A DNA stretch of 64,000 nt from Marivita sp. (lineage in GTDB: Bacteria > Pseudomonadota > Alphaproteobacteria > Rhodobacterales > Rhodobacteraceae): positions 28,186 through 92,185 of the forward strand of contig NZ_JAIPUT010000012.1 of the NCBI RefSeq assembly GCF_020055635.1, read 5' to 3'. Within the stretch, counting starts at the first letter, position 1. Each line of letters opens with the position of its first letter. The translations under genes and the position numbers were made by a program. The notes under the pieces were generated by a model, which saw only the letters and a list, made by a program, of their open reading frames with translations, was not told the origin of the DNA and ran no database searches. This document shows, in pieces, positions 53,926-64,000 of the stretch.

Positions 53926-55005
53926 TCAGGATTCGACGATATCGTCCTGACTGTCATCGCCCGAAGACGACATGTCGAATTCCAGCCCATGTGCGGCGCG
54001 GATCTTGTCTTCGATCTCCAGCGCCATGGCCGTGTTTTCCTTCAGGAAGGTCTTGACGTTTTCACGCCCCTGGCCGATCCGCTCGTCGCCATAGGAGTAC
54101 CAGGCGCCGGATTTTTCGACCACGCCCGCCTTGACGCCAAGGTCGATCAGTTCGCCGGTTTTCGAAATGCCTTCGCCATACATGATGTCGAATTCCACCT
54201 GCTTGAAGGGCGGCGCCACCTTGTTCTTGACGACCTTGACGCGGGTTGCGTTGCCGACGACCTCGTCACGGTCCTTGATCGCGCCGATGCGACGGATATC
54301 CAGGCGGACCGAGCTGTAGAACTTGAGCGCGTTGCCACCGGTGGTGGTTTCCGGGCTGCCGAACATCACACCGATCTTCATCCGGATCTGGTTGATGAAG
54401 ACCACCATGCAGTTCGACCGCGAGATCGATCCGGTCAGCTTGCGCATGGCCTGGCTCATCAGGCGGGCCTGCACACCCACGCTGCTGTCCCCCATGTCGC
54501 CTTCCAGTTCGGATTTCGGTGTCAGCGCCGCCACCGAATCCACGACCACCATGCTGACCGCGCCGGAGCGCACCAGCGTATCCACGATCTCGAGCGCCTG
54601 TTCGCCGGTGTCGGGCTGTGAAATCAGCAGCTCGTCCAGATCGACACCCAGCTTGCGGGCGTATTGCGGGTCAAGCGCATGCTCGGCGTCGACAAAGGCG
54701 CAGACACCGCCTTTCTTCTGTTCCTCGGCCACGCAATGAAGCGTCAGCGTCGTCTTGCCCGAGCTTTCCGGGCCATATATCTCGATGATCCGGCCTTTCG
54801 GCAGACCGCCGATGCCGAGCGCGATATCGAGCCCCAGAGAGCCGGTCGAGGTCGACTCGATGTCCCGGATGACGTTTTCGCCCCCCAGCTTCATGATCGA
54901 GCCCTTGCCGAATTGCCGCTCGATCTGCGCCAGCGCCGAATCGAGAGCTTTTTGTTTGTTCGCGTCGCGCTTGCTGTCCATTGTGAGAAGGTCTGCCGTT
55001 GCCAT
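53926..55005 (-). CDS. recA: Recombinase RecA
   Basis: A 359-residue DNA strand-exchange ATPase and SOS co-protease. The Walker A loop is GPESSGKTT, with [20 protein letters not shown] and [20 protein letters not shown] typical of RecA. It has an acidic C-terminal tail. The [20 protein letters not shown] start is usual for Rhodobacteraceae RecA. It lies near cckA, as is common in this family, here with a sulfotransferase-like gene between them. Confidence 0.97.
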   Translation of the reverse strand: MATADLLTMDSKRDANKQKALDSALAQIERQFGKGSIMKLGGENVIRDIESTSTGSLGLDIALGIGGLPKGRIIEIYGPESSGKTTLTLHCVAEEQKKGGVCAFVDAEHALDPQYARKLGVDLDELLISQPDTGEQALEIVDTLVRSGAVSMVVVDSVAALTPKSELEGDMGDSSVGVQARLMSQAMRKLTGSISRSNCMVVFINQIRMKIGVMFGSPETTTGGNALKFYSSVRLDIRRIGAIKDRDEVVGNATRVKVVKNKVAPPFKQVEFDIMYGEGISKTGELIDLGVKAGVVEKSGAWYSYGDERIGQGRENVKTFLKENTAMALEIEDKIRAAHGLEFDMSSSGDDSQDDIVES

Positions 55006-55186
55006 TGCTTTTGATCCTTATTCCACACCCGATGACGGGCGGCAATTGCTGCTTTCGTTCACCTCTTGTTCTCGTGATGTATGAGGCCAAACCGTGAACA
55101 TTTCAACGTTTAATTTTCCGTACACTGTTGCGCGTTCCGGTTAAGGAGTGGTTTATGACACATGGTTTTTCTGCGGAGCGCTGTGC

Positions 55187-55792
55187 ATGCTGGTCTTTTG
55201 GAAGGAACGCCTGGTTCTTCTGTCCGTCCCGAAGACCGGCACCCACGCCTATGCACAGGCGCTCGGGTCGCGGGCGTCGATCGTGGTGGCGGACCCGCCC
55301 GAACTCAAGCACGCCCCGGTTTATCGCTACAACCGTTTCTTCCGCCCGATGTTCGACAAGATGGGCGCCACGGATCTTGAACTTGTGGCGGTGATCCGTG
55401 AACCGCTGGACTGGTTGGGAAGCTGGTACCGCTACCGGCAGCGCAGCGATCTCGACGGACATCCGGCCTCGACCAGGGGCGTGTCCTTCGACGATTTCCT
55501 CGACGCCACCTGCGAAGCCGATCCGCCGGCCTTTGCCAATGTCGGATCGCAGGCCAGGTTCGTCGAGCCGCGCCCGAACGGCACATCCGTCAGGCATTTC
55601 TTCCGTTACGAGGATCAGCAGGGTTTGCAGGCCTTTCTCGCGGAACGGCTTGGCCCCCTGCCGGACATCCCCGTGGCGAACGCGTCGCCCCTTGCGCATC
55701 TGGTCGCGTCTCCCGGCACCGAGGCCCGACTGCGCGCGCAGCGCGCAACCGACTTCGCGCTGTGGGACTCGATTCCGGTGCGCGCCGGTTGA
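55187..55792 (+). CDS. Sulfotransferase-family-like protein
   Basis: A 201-residue protein with a PAPS-type loop near the N-terminus (LVLLSVPKTGTHAYAQAL) and a 3'-phosphate-like motif VIREPLDWLGSWYRYR near residue 80. It is shorter than typical sulfotransferases. ATG 55187 has GGAG 8 nt upstream; an ATG at 55155 with AAGGAG is out of frame. It lies between recA and cckA on the opposite strand and converges on cckA. Acceptor unknown. Confidence 0.72.
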   Translation: MLVFWKERLVLLSVPKTGTHAYAQALGSRASIVVADPPELKHAPVYRYNRFFRPMFDKMGATDLELVAVIREPLDWLGSWYRYRQRSDLDGHPASTRGVSFDDFLDATCEADPPAFANVGSQARFVEPRPNGTSVRHFFRYEDQQGLQAFLAERLGPLPDIPVANASPLAHLVASPGTEARLRAQRATDFALWDSIPVRAG

Positions 55793-55801
55793 GGACCGGG
55801 A

Positions 55802-58129
55802 TCAGGGTGCGGCTCCCGCGCCGGGAGCGACCTGGGACGTGACCAGTTGCTGGTTCACGATGGTGGTCAGGTCAGTCAGAGAGAACGGCTTGGCCAGAAA
55901 GGCCGACGCCTTGATCCGTGCGCCCTGCGACTTGAACACGTCTTCAGCATAGCCCGACATGAAGACAACCGGCACATCCGGGCGTGTGGCGCGGGCCTTG
56001 CGCACCCAACTGGGACCGTCAAGTCCGGGCATCACGACATCCGTGACAAAGACATCGACCTTGAGATCGATGTCCTTGAGCAGGTCGAGCGCATCCTCGG
56101 CGCTGCTCGCCTCGATCACCTTGAAGCCGCGATGCGCCAGCGCTCGGGACGCAAAGGCGCGCACCGGCGCCTCGTCCTCGACCAGGAGCACCACACCGTC
56201 GCTCATCCGGATTGCCTGCGGCGCAGGCGGAGGAAGCTCGACGACAGGCTCGATCGCGGGCTCGTCGCTGATCGGGAACATCAGGGTGAACACGCTGCCC
56301 TTGCCCGGCGTACTGTCGACGAAGATGAAACCGCCGGTCTGTTTGACGATGCCATAGACCGTGGACAGGCCCAGCCCGGTCCCTTCGCCCGTGCGCTTGG
56401 TCGTGTAGAAGGGTTCGAACACCTTTTCGAGCTTGTCATGCGGAATGCCGATCCCGTCATCCTGCACCCGCACCACGACATAGGTGCCCCTGGGCACCTT
56501 GGCGCGGCCATGCTGCAAGGGTTTTTCGAGGATGCGTTCGTCTGTTTCAATCAGGATCGTGCCCCCGTCCGACATCGCATCGCGCGCATTTACGACCAGG
56601 TTCATGATGACCTGTTCCAGCTGACGCTTGTCGGCCCGGATGGCCGGCAGAACCGGGTTCTGGCGCAGTTCGAGCGACACTTTCTCTCCGACCAGCCGGT
56701 TCAGCAGATGGGTCAGATCGGACAGGATATCGCGCAGGTCCAGCCGTTCGGGGCTGAGCGTCTGCTTGCGTGAGAAGGCCAGCAACTGGCCGACAAGACC
56801 CGCCGCGCGATTGGCGTTCTGGTGAATCTGGATCAGGTCGCCATATTCGGGATCACCCTGATCGTGGCGCAGCAGGAGCAGATCGCAATGCCCTGATATC
56901 GCCGTCAGCAAGTTGTTGAAATCATGCGCGACACCGCCCGCCAACTGTCCGATCGCCTGCATCTTCTGGCTCTGCACGAATTGCGCCTCCAGACTCTTGA
57001 GTTCGGTCGCATCGTTGAGCACCGCCACCAGAACGGTCTGGCCGGCTTCGACGACGCGGGTCAGCGTGACCTGGACGAACATTTCCTGGTCGGACCGGGT
57101 GAGCCTGAGAAATTCGGACCGACCCAGCCCCTTGCCGGCTGCCGCGTCGGAAAGCCAGTCCGGGATCGATCGGCCCAGCCCCTCCATCAGGTCCGACAGG
57201 TTGCGGTCATCGTCCTTTCTGGCGCGCAAGAGATCCCGCGCACAGCGGTTCGCCTTGGCCACGCAGCCTTCCGGCGTGACCTTGAGAAGCGGCACCGGAA
57301 GCGCCTCGAACCCGGCATCATCGGAGGTGGTGTTTTCGGGTACGGAATTCGGCACGAGAACGATTTCCTCGCGCCCCATTCCGGCGGGATGAACCTTGAC
57401 GGTGAACTCGTGATCCACCCCGTCGGTCTGAACCTGGTGGGTTTCACCCGGGCGGAGCGGTGTGTCGGTGATCAATTCGTCAAGCCGGCGCACCCGTCCC
57501 CCGGCAAGGGCGCGGGCGGCCGGGTTCATCCAGAGCACCGTCCCCCCGCGCCCGACGGTCAGGGCCGGGTAATGCACCTTGCCGGACGGGCCCGGGGCGC
57601 CCTGATCCTGGAACAGCTCGAAGCGCCACATCAATGCATCGGGGCCGACCTGATGCGCGGAGAGGCGCAGATGTCGATCCGGCAGGACAACCTTTTCGGA
57701 CGCGATACCTTCTGCCATTGCAGCAGCCTGCACCCGGTGGATCAGCCCGGCCGCATCCGCCACATGCCGTCCCACCATGCTGCGCAAGGACTGCCCCTCC
57801 GCAGCCTTGAGCAGGGTTTGCGCAACACGGTTCCCGGTAAGAACCGTGCCGTCGTGATCGGTCAGAACGCAGGCCGAGGCATCATGTTCGACAAGCAGGG
57901 CTAGGTCGCGCAACGCCGATCGCCGACGCCAGGACCGCCAGACATGCGCAAGCGTGGTCGCCACTGTCACAAGGCCAAAGGCCATCGCCGCGGCAACAAA
58001 ACCGGTCTGGATTGTCGCGCTTGGGGCAAGATACCCCAGCACAGCGCTGAGAACCGCAAACCCCAGCAGGGCAGCCTTGGCAGAATACAGGCGCTGGGAA
58101 ACCGGGATCGGTCGGTCGAAATAGGTCAT
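55802..58129 (-). CDS. cckA: Hybrid histidine kinase CckA
   Basis: A 775-residue cell-cycle kinase. Two N-terminal membrane helices (AALLGFAVLSAVLGYLAPSA, GFVAAAMAFGLVTVATTLAH) are followed by PAS-like domains and HisKA with His402 in GGVAHDFNNLLTAISGHCDL. Next are a HATPase domain (VMNLVVNARDAM, GTGLGLSTVYGIV) and a C-terminal receiver (VLLVEDEAPVRAFASRALAH, VFVTDVVMPGLDG). In alphaproteobacteria CckA passes phosphate through ChpT to CtrA. ATG 58129 has AAGGG upstream. It may be co-transcribed with the rsmB-like and guaB genes. Confidence 0.92.
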   Translation of the reverse strand: MTYFDRPIPVSQRLYSAKAALLGFAVLSAVLGYLAPSATIQTGFVAAAMAFGLVTVATTLAHVWRSWRRRSALRDLALLVEHDASACVLTDHDGTVLTGNRVAQTLLKAAEGQSLRSMVGRHVADAAGLIHRVQAAAMAEGIASEKVVLPDRHLRLSAHQVGPDALMWRFELFQDQGAPGPSGKVHYPALTVGRGGTVLWMNPAARALAGGRVRRLDELITDTPLRPGETHQVQTDGVDHEFTVKVHPAGMGREEIVLVPNSVPENTTSDDAGFEALPVPLLKVTPEGCVAKANRCARDLLRARKDDDRNLSDLMEGLGRSIPDWLSDAAAGKGLGRSEFLRLTRSDQEMFVQVTLTRVVEAGQTVLVAVLNDATELKSLEAQFVQSQKMQAIGQLAGGVAHDFNNLLTAISGHCDLLLLRHDQGDPEYGDLIQIHQNANRAAGLVGQLLAFSRKQTLSPERLDLRDILSDLTHLLNRLVGEKVSLELRQNPVLPAIRADKRQLEQVIMNLVVNARDAMSDGGTILIETDERILEKPLQHGRAKVPRGTYVVVRVQDDGIGIPHDKLEKVFEPFYTTKRTGEGTGLGLSTVYGIVKQTGGFIFVDSTPGKGSVFTLMFPISDEPAIEPVVELPPPAPQAIRMSDGVVLLVEDEAPVRAFASRALAHRGFKVIEASSAEDALDLLKDIDLKVDVFVTDVVMPGLDGPSWVRKARATRPDVPVVFMSGYAEDVFKSQGARIKASAFLAKPFSLTDLTTIVNQQLVTSQVAPGAGAAP

Positions 58130-58219
58130 CAAATGAGCCCTTGGGGACAGCAGGTTCCCGCCATTTGACCGCAAGAAAATTAAGCGACACTTAAGACGAT
58201 AACGCCTCAGGGTTGTAAT

Positions 58220-59377
58220 TTATTCGGACTCTCTCGTCAAGATCGACACGAAAAACCCGTCCCCGCCCTGATCCAGGCCGAATCTGTGCTGCATGGTGCA
58301 GGTCCAGGCGGAATGTCTGGCCAGGAATGCGTCGATTTGTGCTTCATTTTCACGAGAAAGCACCGAACAGGTCGCAAAGGCCAGCACGCCTCCGGTTTTC
58401 ACCAGTTCGGCGGTCTGGTCGAGAATTTGCGCTTGCGTCCGGACCAGCGCGTCCAGACGCTCGGGCGTCAGACGCCATTTGCCCTCGGGGGCGCGGCGCC
58501 ACGATCCGCTGCCGGAACAGGGCACGTCGCACAGAACAAGATCATATGGCGGTTCCGGCCGGGCGATCAGCACCACCTCCGCCCCGGCCCGCGCGGCGCG
58601 TTCGGGCAGATGCGACATGCGGCGCGGGTCGGCATCATGCGCCTCGACCGGCCCGGAGAGACGCGCCGCCATGGCCAGCGTCTTGCCACCGCCACCGGCA
58701 CAATAATCGAGCACGCGCAGTCCGGGCGCCAGCGGCAGCGCATCGACAACGGCCTGGCTGGCCACGTCCTGAAGCTCGACCAGCCCGGTGGCGAAGGCAT
58801 CGGATTGCGCGACGCGGCGGGCGCCGTCCTGCACCTCAAGCGCCGTTTCGGAGAGTGGATGCGGCGTGGCCGTGATCGAATCCGCCATCAAGGCGACCTG
58901 CGCCGCGTTGCGGTCGGCTTTCAACAGGTTGACGCGCAGGAACACCGAAGCGCGATGCCTCAGAGCTTCAGCCATCGCCAGAGCATCGTCTCCCAAATCA
59001 TTGGCAAGAAAATCAAAAAGCCAATCCGGAAGATCCGCAGCCTCGGCCCCTTTCGGCACTCTGCCGCCGCTTTCTTCGTCCTCGGCCAAGGGCGCAAGCC
59101 CGTAGCCTTCGCCGGTGAACACGGTCTCGGGCCCGGTGCCGGTCTGGCGCAAACGCCCCAGCACGCGCTGACGCCCGGTCTCTCCACCGCCCAGAGCCGC
59201 CGTGCTGCGCCAGCAGCGCAGGATGTCGAAGACATGATCCCGGATCGCCGCACGGTCCCGCGACCCGGCAAAGCGGGACCGGCGCGCCCAGTTGGTCAAC
59301 GCCTTTTCCGACGGCTCGCCAGCGGCGATCCGGTCAAGGATATCGGCCGCGGCGGCCCATCGTGCAGCCGGGGTCAT
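58220..59377 (-). CDS. RsmB/NOP-family RNA cytosine methyltransferase
   Basis: A 385-residue SAM-dependent rRNA m5C methyltransferase. The SAM site is VLDYCAGGGGKTLAMAA in outline, and the two catalytic cysteines are in LVLCDVPCSGSGSWRRAPEG and LAFATCSVLSRENEAQ. An N-terminal NusB-like helical region (AAADILDRIAAGEPSEKALT) precedes the catalytic domain. It lies 18 nt after guaB on the same strand. The exact target base is not determined. Confidence 0.88.
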   Translation of the reverse strand: MTPAARWAAAADILDRIAAGEPSEKALTNWARRSRFAGSRDRAAIRDHVFDILRCWRSTAALGGGETGRQRVLGRLRQTGTGPETVFTGEGYGLAPLAEDEESGGRVPKGAEAADLPDWLFDFLANDLGDDALAMAEALRHRASVFLRVNLLKADRNAAQVALMADSITATPHPLSETALEVQDGARRVAQSDAFATGLVELQDVASQAVVDALPLAPGLRVLDYCAGGGGKTLAMAARLSGPVEAHDADPRRMSHLPERAARAGAEVVLIARPEPPYDLVLCDVPCSGSGSWRRAPEGKWRLTPERLDALVRTQAQILDQTAELVKTGGVLAFATCSVLSRENEAQIDAFLARHSAWTCTMQHRFGLDQGGDGFFVSILTRESE

Positions 59378-59395
59378 GTCACGCGCCGCATGCCG

Positions 59396-60871
<1,476 letters not shown>

Positions 60872-60980
60872 TTAGGCACGTCCCTATTGCACGGGTTCGA
60901 CACGGGGGAAAGCCCCAATCGGCCCTTTACCCCTGCGTGGGGCTGACGCAGTCTGGGCGCAAAACACGGGGACCCGAGAC

Positions 60981-61940
60981 ATGGCACATGGATACGAGGC
61001 AGGCCGGCTGAACCTGCCCTTCACCGGCATCTGCACCTTCGCCCGCAGCCCCTACCAGGCCGACTGGCGCGCCATCGACGCCGATGTGGCGGTGCTTGGC
61101 GCGCCCTTCGATGCGGGCACGCAATGGCGGGCAGGCGCCCGTTTCGGCCCGCGCGGCGTGCGCGAGGCGTCCACCCTGTTCAGTTTCGGCCATGCCGGGG
61201 CCTATGATCACGAGGATGACGAGACTTACCTCGCCGACACTCGGATCGTCGATCTGGGCGATGCCGATATCGTGCATACCGACACCGTGCAAAGCCACGC
61301 CAATATCCGCAGCGGGGTCGCCGCGATCCGCGCGGCGGGCGCGCTGCCGGTGGTGATCGGCGGCGACCATTCGATCAACATCCCGTGTATCGACGCCTTC
61401 GAAGGCGCGGCCCCGTTCCACATCCTGCAGATCGACGCGCATCTGGATTTCGTCGACGAACGCCACGGCGTGCGCAACGGCCACGGCAACCCGATGCGCC
61501 GCGCCTCCGAAAAATCCTGGGTCAGCGGCATGACCCAAGTGGGCATCCGCAATGTCAGCTCCACCGCCCGCGACGGCTACGAGGATGCGAGGGCGCGCGG
61601 ATCGGACATCCTGTCGGTCCGGCAAGCCCGCGCACTTGGTCCGCAAGGCGTGGCAGACCGCCTGCCCCAGGGCGCGCCGGTCTACATCACCCTGGACATC
61701 GACGCCTTCTGCCCGTCCATCGCACCGGGCACGGGCACCCCGAGCCATGGCGGGTTCCTCTATTACGACGTGCTCGAACTGCTCCAGCAGGTGGCGCAGC
61801 GCCACGAGGTGGTCGGCATCGACCTTGTCGAGGTGGCGCCGGATTACGACCCGACCGGCGCGACCTCGATCCTTGCCGCGCAGGTGCTGATGAACCTGCT
61901 TGGCTTTGTCTTTCACGCACGGCATACGCAGCATGGATAG
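60981..61940 (+). CDS. Agmatinase/ureohydrolase-family enzyme
   Basis: A 319-residue arginase-fold hydrolase with the two-manganese site: GGDHSINIP, DAHLDFVDERHG and DIDAFCPSIAPGTGTP. The ARFGPRGVREASTLFSFGHA segment is typical of agmatinase-like proteins. The third Asp of the usual DxDxxDP signature is Cys here, leaving the metal ligands intact. It should release urea from agmatine or a guanidino acid. The exact substrate is uncertain because related enzymes use guanidinobutyrate or guanidinopropionate. Confidence 0.87.
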   Translation: MAHGYEAGRLNLPFTGICTFARSPYQADWRAIDADVAVLGAPFDAGTQWRAGARFGPRGVREASTLFSFGHAGAYDHEDDETYLADTRIVDLGDADIVHTDTVQSHANIRSGVAAIRAAGALPVVIGGDHSINIPCIDAFEGAAPFHILQIDAHLDFVDERHGVRNGHGNPMRRASEKSWVSGMTQVGIRNVSSTARDGYEDARARGSDILSVRQARALGPQGVADRLPQGAPVYITLDIDAFCPSIAPGTGTPSHGGFLYYDVLELLQQVAQRHEVVGIDLVEVAPDYDPTGATSILAAQVLMNLLGFVFHARHTQHG

Positions 61941-62072
61941 GCGCGATACATTGCCCCCGGCATCATCGGCTTTCCGCCGATTGTCCGGAGACCCGTCACA
62001 GCCCTGTTGCACTTGGATGCGCGGCTGCGTTGACTGGGGAAAAACCACACCGACAGGCACAGGCAGCACAGC

Positions 62073-63224
62073 ATGGCACAGCCACTTTCCGGCATCACGA
62101 TCCTTGACCTGACCCATGTCCTTGCGGGGCCGTTCTGCTCCATGACGCTGGCAGATCTGGGCGCGCATGTGATCAAGGTCGAACGCCCGGGCACCGGCGA
62201 CGACACACGGACCTTCCCGCCCTTTTCCAAGGGAAAGTCGGCCTATTTCGCCGCCATCAACCATAGCAAGAAATCCATCGCGCTCGACCTGAAAAAGGAC
62301 GCGGATTGCGCCATCTTCGAACGGCTGCTGGGCCGCGCCGATGTGATCCTCGAAAACCACCGCCCCGGCGTGATGGAGCGGCTGGGCTATGGCTGGGACG
62401 ATCTGCACGCGCAGTTCCCGCGCCTGATCTACGGCGCCGTGTCCGGCTTTGGCCATACCGGCCCCGAAGCCAGGCGACCGGCCTATGACATGGTTGTGCA
62501 GGCGCGCGGCGGCGTGATGTCGATCACCGGCGAAAAGGGCCGCGACCCGGTGCGCGTCGGCGCGTCCATCGGCGATATCGTGGCGGGGATGTACCTGTCT
62601 CAGGGCGTGCTCGCTGCCCTGATGGACCGCGAAAGAACCGGCGTTGGACGCAAGATCGACGTGGCGATGCTGGATGCGCAACTGGCGATCCTCGAACACG
62701 CCGTCGCCATCACATCCGTCACCGGCACACCGCCCGCACCCACCGGCGCGCGGCACCCGTCGATCGCCCCCTTCGAGACCTTCCACGCCACCGATGGGCT
62801 GTTCGTGATCGCGGCCGGCAACGACGTGCTGTTCGAAAAGCTGTGTGTGGCGCTGAACCTGCCGCTGTCGGACGATCCGCGCTTTGCCACCAACCCCGCG
62901 CGGGTCGAGAACGCCCGCCTGCTCAAGCGCTTGATCGAGGCGGTGACCCTCGACAAGACCCGCGCGCACTGGATCGCCAAGCTGGGCGCGGCAGGCATCC
63001 CCAGCGGGCCCATTCAGGACGTCGCACAGGTCATGCGGGATCCGCAGATCCTGGCGCGCAACATGGTGGTCGATGTGCTCGACCGCAACGGACGGCCCGC
63101 CTACAAGGCCGCGGGCAACCCGATCAAGATGAGCGGCCTGGGCGATCCCACCGTGCGCCCGCCCGCGCCCGACCTGGATGGCGACCGCGGCGAAATCCTG
63201 CGTTGGCTGGAGGGCAAGGGCTAA
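62073..63224 (+). CDS. CaiB/BaiF-family CoA-transferase
   Basis: A 383-residue class III CoA-transferase that moves CoA between organic acids. The family start LSGITILDLTHVLAGPFCSM, the AINHSKKSIALDLKKD loop and the segment GVGRKIDVAMLDAQLAILEH with the nucleophilic Asp region are present. The stop codon overlaps the first of four palindromes. It follows the agmatinase-like gene by 132 bases. The acid pair is unknown. Confidence 0.88.
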   Translation: MAQPLSGITILDLTHVLAGPFCSMTLADLGAHVIKVERPGTGDDTRTFPPFSKGKSAYFAAINHSKKSIALDLKKDADCAIFERLLGRADVILENHRPGVMERLGYGWDDLHAQFPRLIYGAVSGFGHTGPEARRPAYDMVVQARGGVMSITGEKGRDPVRVGASIGDIVAGMYLSQGVLAALMDRERTGVGRKIDVAMLDAQLAILEHAVAITSVTGTPPAPTGARHPSIAPFETFHATDGLFVIAAGNDVLFEKLCVALNLPLSDDPRFATNPARVENARLLKRLIEAVTLDKTRAHWIAKLGAAGIPSGPIQDVAQVMRDPQILARNMVVDVLDRNGRPAYKAAGNPIKMSGLGDPTVRPPAPDLDGDRGEILRWLEGKG

Positions 63225-63313
63225 GCCCGTTCGAACGGGCTTGACCACGCGATTTCCAAATCGCGTCGGAAAGCGGTTTCGAAACCGCTTTTCAAGGCCT
63301 TTCGAAAGGCCTT
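63223..63313. repeat. Array of four consecutive palindromes
   Basis: Four inverted repeats lie end to end. AAGCCCGTTC plus its complement occupies 63223-63242 and ACGCGATTT-CC-AAATCGCGT 63247-63266. AAAGCGGTTTC plus its complement occupies 63270-63291, and AAGGCCTTTC plus its complement 63294-63313. Gaps are 4, 3 and 2 nt. Three are centred on TTCGAA and one on TTCCAA. The arms differ, so this is not a simple tandem repeat. The array starts within the stop codon of the CoA-transferase gene. It could be a multi-hairpin terminator or a protein-binding array. Confidence 0.85.
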
Positions 63314-63734
63314 CCACCGCACCGAACGCAGGATTTCCCGATCCTTAACTGCCGCGGCGGCACCTTCCCCACACAAAAGCTTTTGAGCGGGAAGGGTCAC
63401 TCCCATGCCGCGACACGTGAACTGACAACGCTCTCTGACGCCCCCAACCGGGGCCGACCATGAGAGACCGGTCTCACAAGGCCCCTACAGCGGGGGTACA
63501 GGTCCAAAGCCATCGGCTTTGCAGCAAAAGAGCAGTGTCAGGCCCAAGGGGCGGCGCCGCTTCCATGACCAACTCAGCACCTGCACACCGGGCGGAGACA
63601 TCCGCACCGGCGCGCAGGCATGTCCGGCGTTTGGCCCAGCCATGCCGCTCTGCATAAACATTATGACGCAAATCACCTTTTTCCCGACGCGCGGGACGCT
63701 ATGGTCCCCGACAACCGTGATCAGAGAGAATCCC
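63314..63734. other. Long leader/intergenic region before the RamA-like gene
   Basis: About 420 bases without a supported gene, rich in stem-loops: CCCC-AACC-GGGG near 63460, GCCCC pairing with GGGGG near 63485-63500, AAAGCC-ATC-GGCTTT near 63505-63520 and a GAGACCGGTCTC palindrome near 63465. The amount of local pairing is unusual and may reflect a structured 5' leader of the following gene. I could not match it to a riboswitch class. Confidence 0.4.
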
Positions 63735-64000
63735 ATGTCCAACCAAGACCCGCTTGTCGTTTTCACCCCCTCCGGCAAACGCGGCCGGTTCCCGGTGGGG
63801 ACCCCCGTCCTGACCGCCGCACGGCAACTGGGCGTGGATCTCGACAGCGTCTGCGGCGGGCGCGGAATCTGTTCGAAATGCCAGATCACGCCGGGCTATG
63901 GCGAGTTCTCCAAGCACGGCGTCACCGCCCGCGACGGCGCGCTGTCGGACTGGAACCCGGTCGAGGCGCGGTATGACCAGAAGCGCGGGCTGAAGCCGGG
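63735..64000 (+). CDS. RamA-like [2Fe-2S]/ASKHA corrinoid-activation protein (3'-partial)
   Basis: The first 88 residues of a protein cut by the right edge. It begins MSNQDPLVVFTPSGKRGRFP and has a plant-type ferredoxin cluster loop, VCGGRGICSKCQITPGYGEF, with three of the usual four cysteines visible in a C-x5-C-x2-C arrangement. The tail DWNPVEARYDQKRGLKPG matches ASKHA/DUF4445 proteins. Those reduce cob(II)alamin to reactivate corrinoid methyltransferases. In roseobacters related proteins have been linked to split MetH. Partner genes are outside the window unless the MttB homologue is one. Confidence 0.8.
   Translation, partial: MSNQDPLVVFTPSGKRGRFPVGTPVLTAARQLGVDLDSVCGGRGICSKCQITPGYGEFSKHGVTARDGALSDWNPVEARYDQKRGLKP

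Noticed and set aside
60927..63317. Minus-strand open frame of 796 codons
   Set aside because: It is antisense to the agmatinase-like and CoA-transferase genes and crosses the palindrome array. No family resemblance.
63314..63734. Possible cobalamin riboswitch or tmRNA in the leader before the RamA-like gene
   Set aside because: A GGGAAGGGTCACTCCC stretch faintly recalls a cobalamin element, but the B12 box and other conserved parts are missing. No tag frame or tRNA-like ends for tmRNA were found.

Overview
The window is GC-rich, densely coded chromosomal DNA from an alphaproteobacterium. It is most likely a member of the Rhodobacteraceae (Roseobacter-type). The evidence is the protein family mix and order: recA near cckA, an extended PstC/PstA pair, a short soluble PhoR, a DUF502 protein, a patatin beside 3-hydroxybutyrate dehydrogenase, a corrinoid methyltransferase homologue and a RamA-like activator. 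I see no rRNA, tRNA, CRISPR array, transposase or prophage gene.

Positions 1-19.3 kb form an exopolysaccharide (EPS) locus of succinoglycan type with a lasso-peptide (RiPP) locus set inside it. The left part holds a GumC/ExoP-like chain-length protein (cut by the left edge), an ExoF-like export protein, an ABC flippase and GT2 glycosyltransferases. The middle (8.1-15.1 kb) encodes a lasso peptide system: a 48-residue precursor, an RRE protein (B1), a cysteine leader peptidase (B2), an AsnB-like cyclase, an HPr-kinase-like peptide kinase, an ABC exporter and a divergent nucleotidyltransferase. The precursor ends in Ser, the residue such kinases modify. The nucleotidyltransferase is co-directional with two glycosyltransferase genes, so a phosphorylated and sugar-decorated lasso peptide is a reasonable hypothesis. 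The right part holds a beta-propeller protein, two sulfotransferases and an ExoY-like initiating sugar transferase.

Positions 19.3-29.4 kb carry an M20 deacylase and then a complete phosphate regulon, pstSCAB-phoU-phoB, behind two Pho boxes. phoR lies convergent to phoB and is translationally coupled to a PLP-dependent trans-sulfuration enzyme.

Positions 29.5-36.6 kb carry pseudouridine catabolism (psuK-psuG), a DUF502 membrane protein, a patatin phospholipase with 3-hydroxybutyrate dehydrogenase, a SnoaL-like protein, an unannotated candidate small RNA, an orphan YejA-like binding protein and a 38-residue entericidin-like lipoprotein. Positions 36.6-38.6 kb are a visibly AT-richer patch with a GT4 glycosyltransferase and a secreted GH16 glycanase.

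Positions 38.9-50.7 kb are mixed metabolism and transport: an XRE-cupin regulator divergent from an acyl-CoA synthetase, a DsbA/FrnE protein, a K+ channel, a Bcr/CflA efflux pump, NADP-isocitrate dehydrogenase, YitT, an MttB-family methyltransferase, an SMR pump, an outer-membrane barrel protein and TypA/BipA.

Positions 50.8-64 kb are largely housekeeping: alaS, recA, cckA, rsmB-like and guaB on the minus strand. These are followed by an agmatinase-family enzyme, a CaiB/BaiF CoA-transferase, a striking array of four consecutive near-perfect palindromes, and the 5' part of a RamA-like [2Fe-2S]/ASKHA protein running off the right edge.
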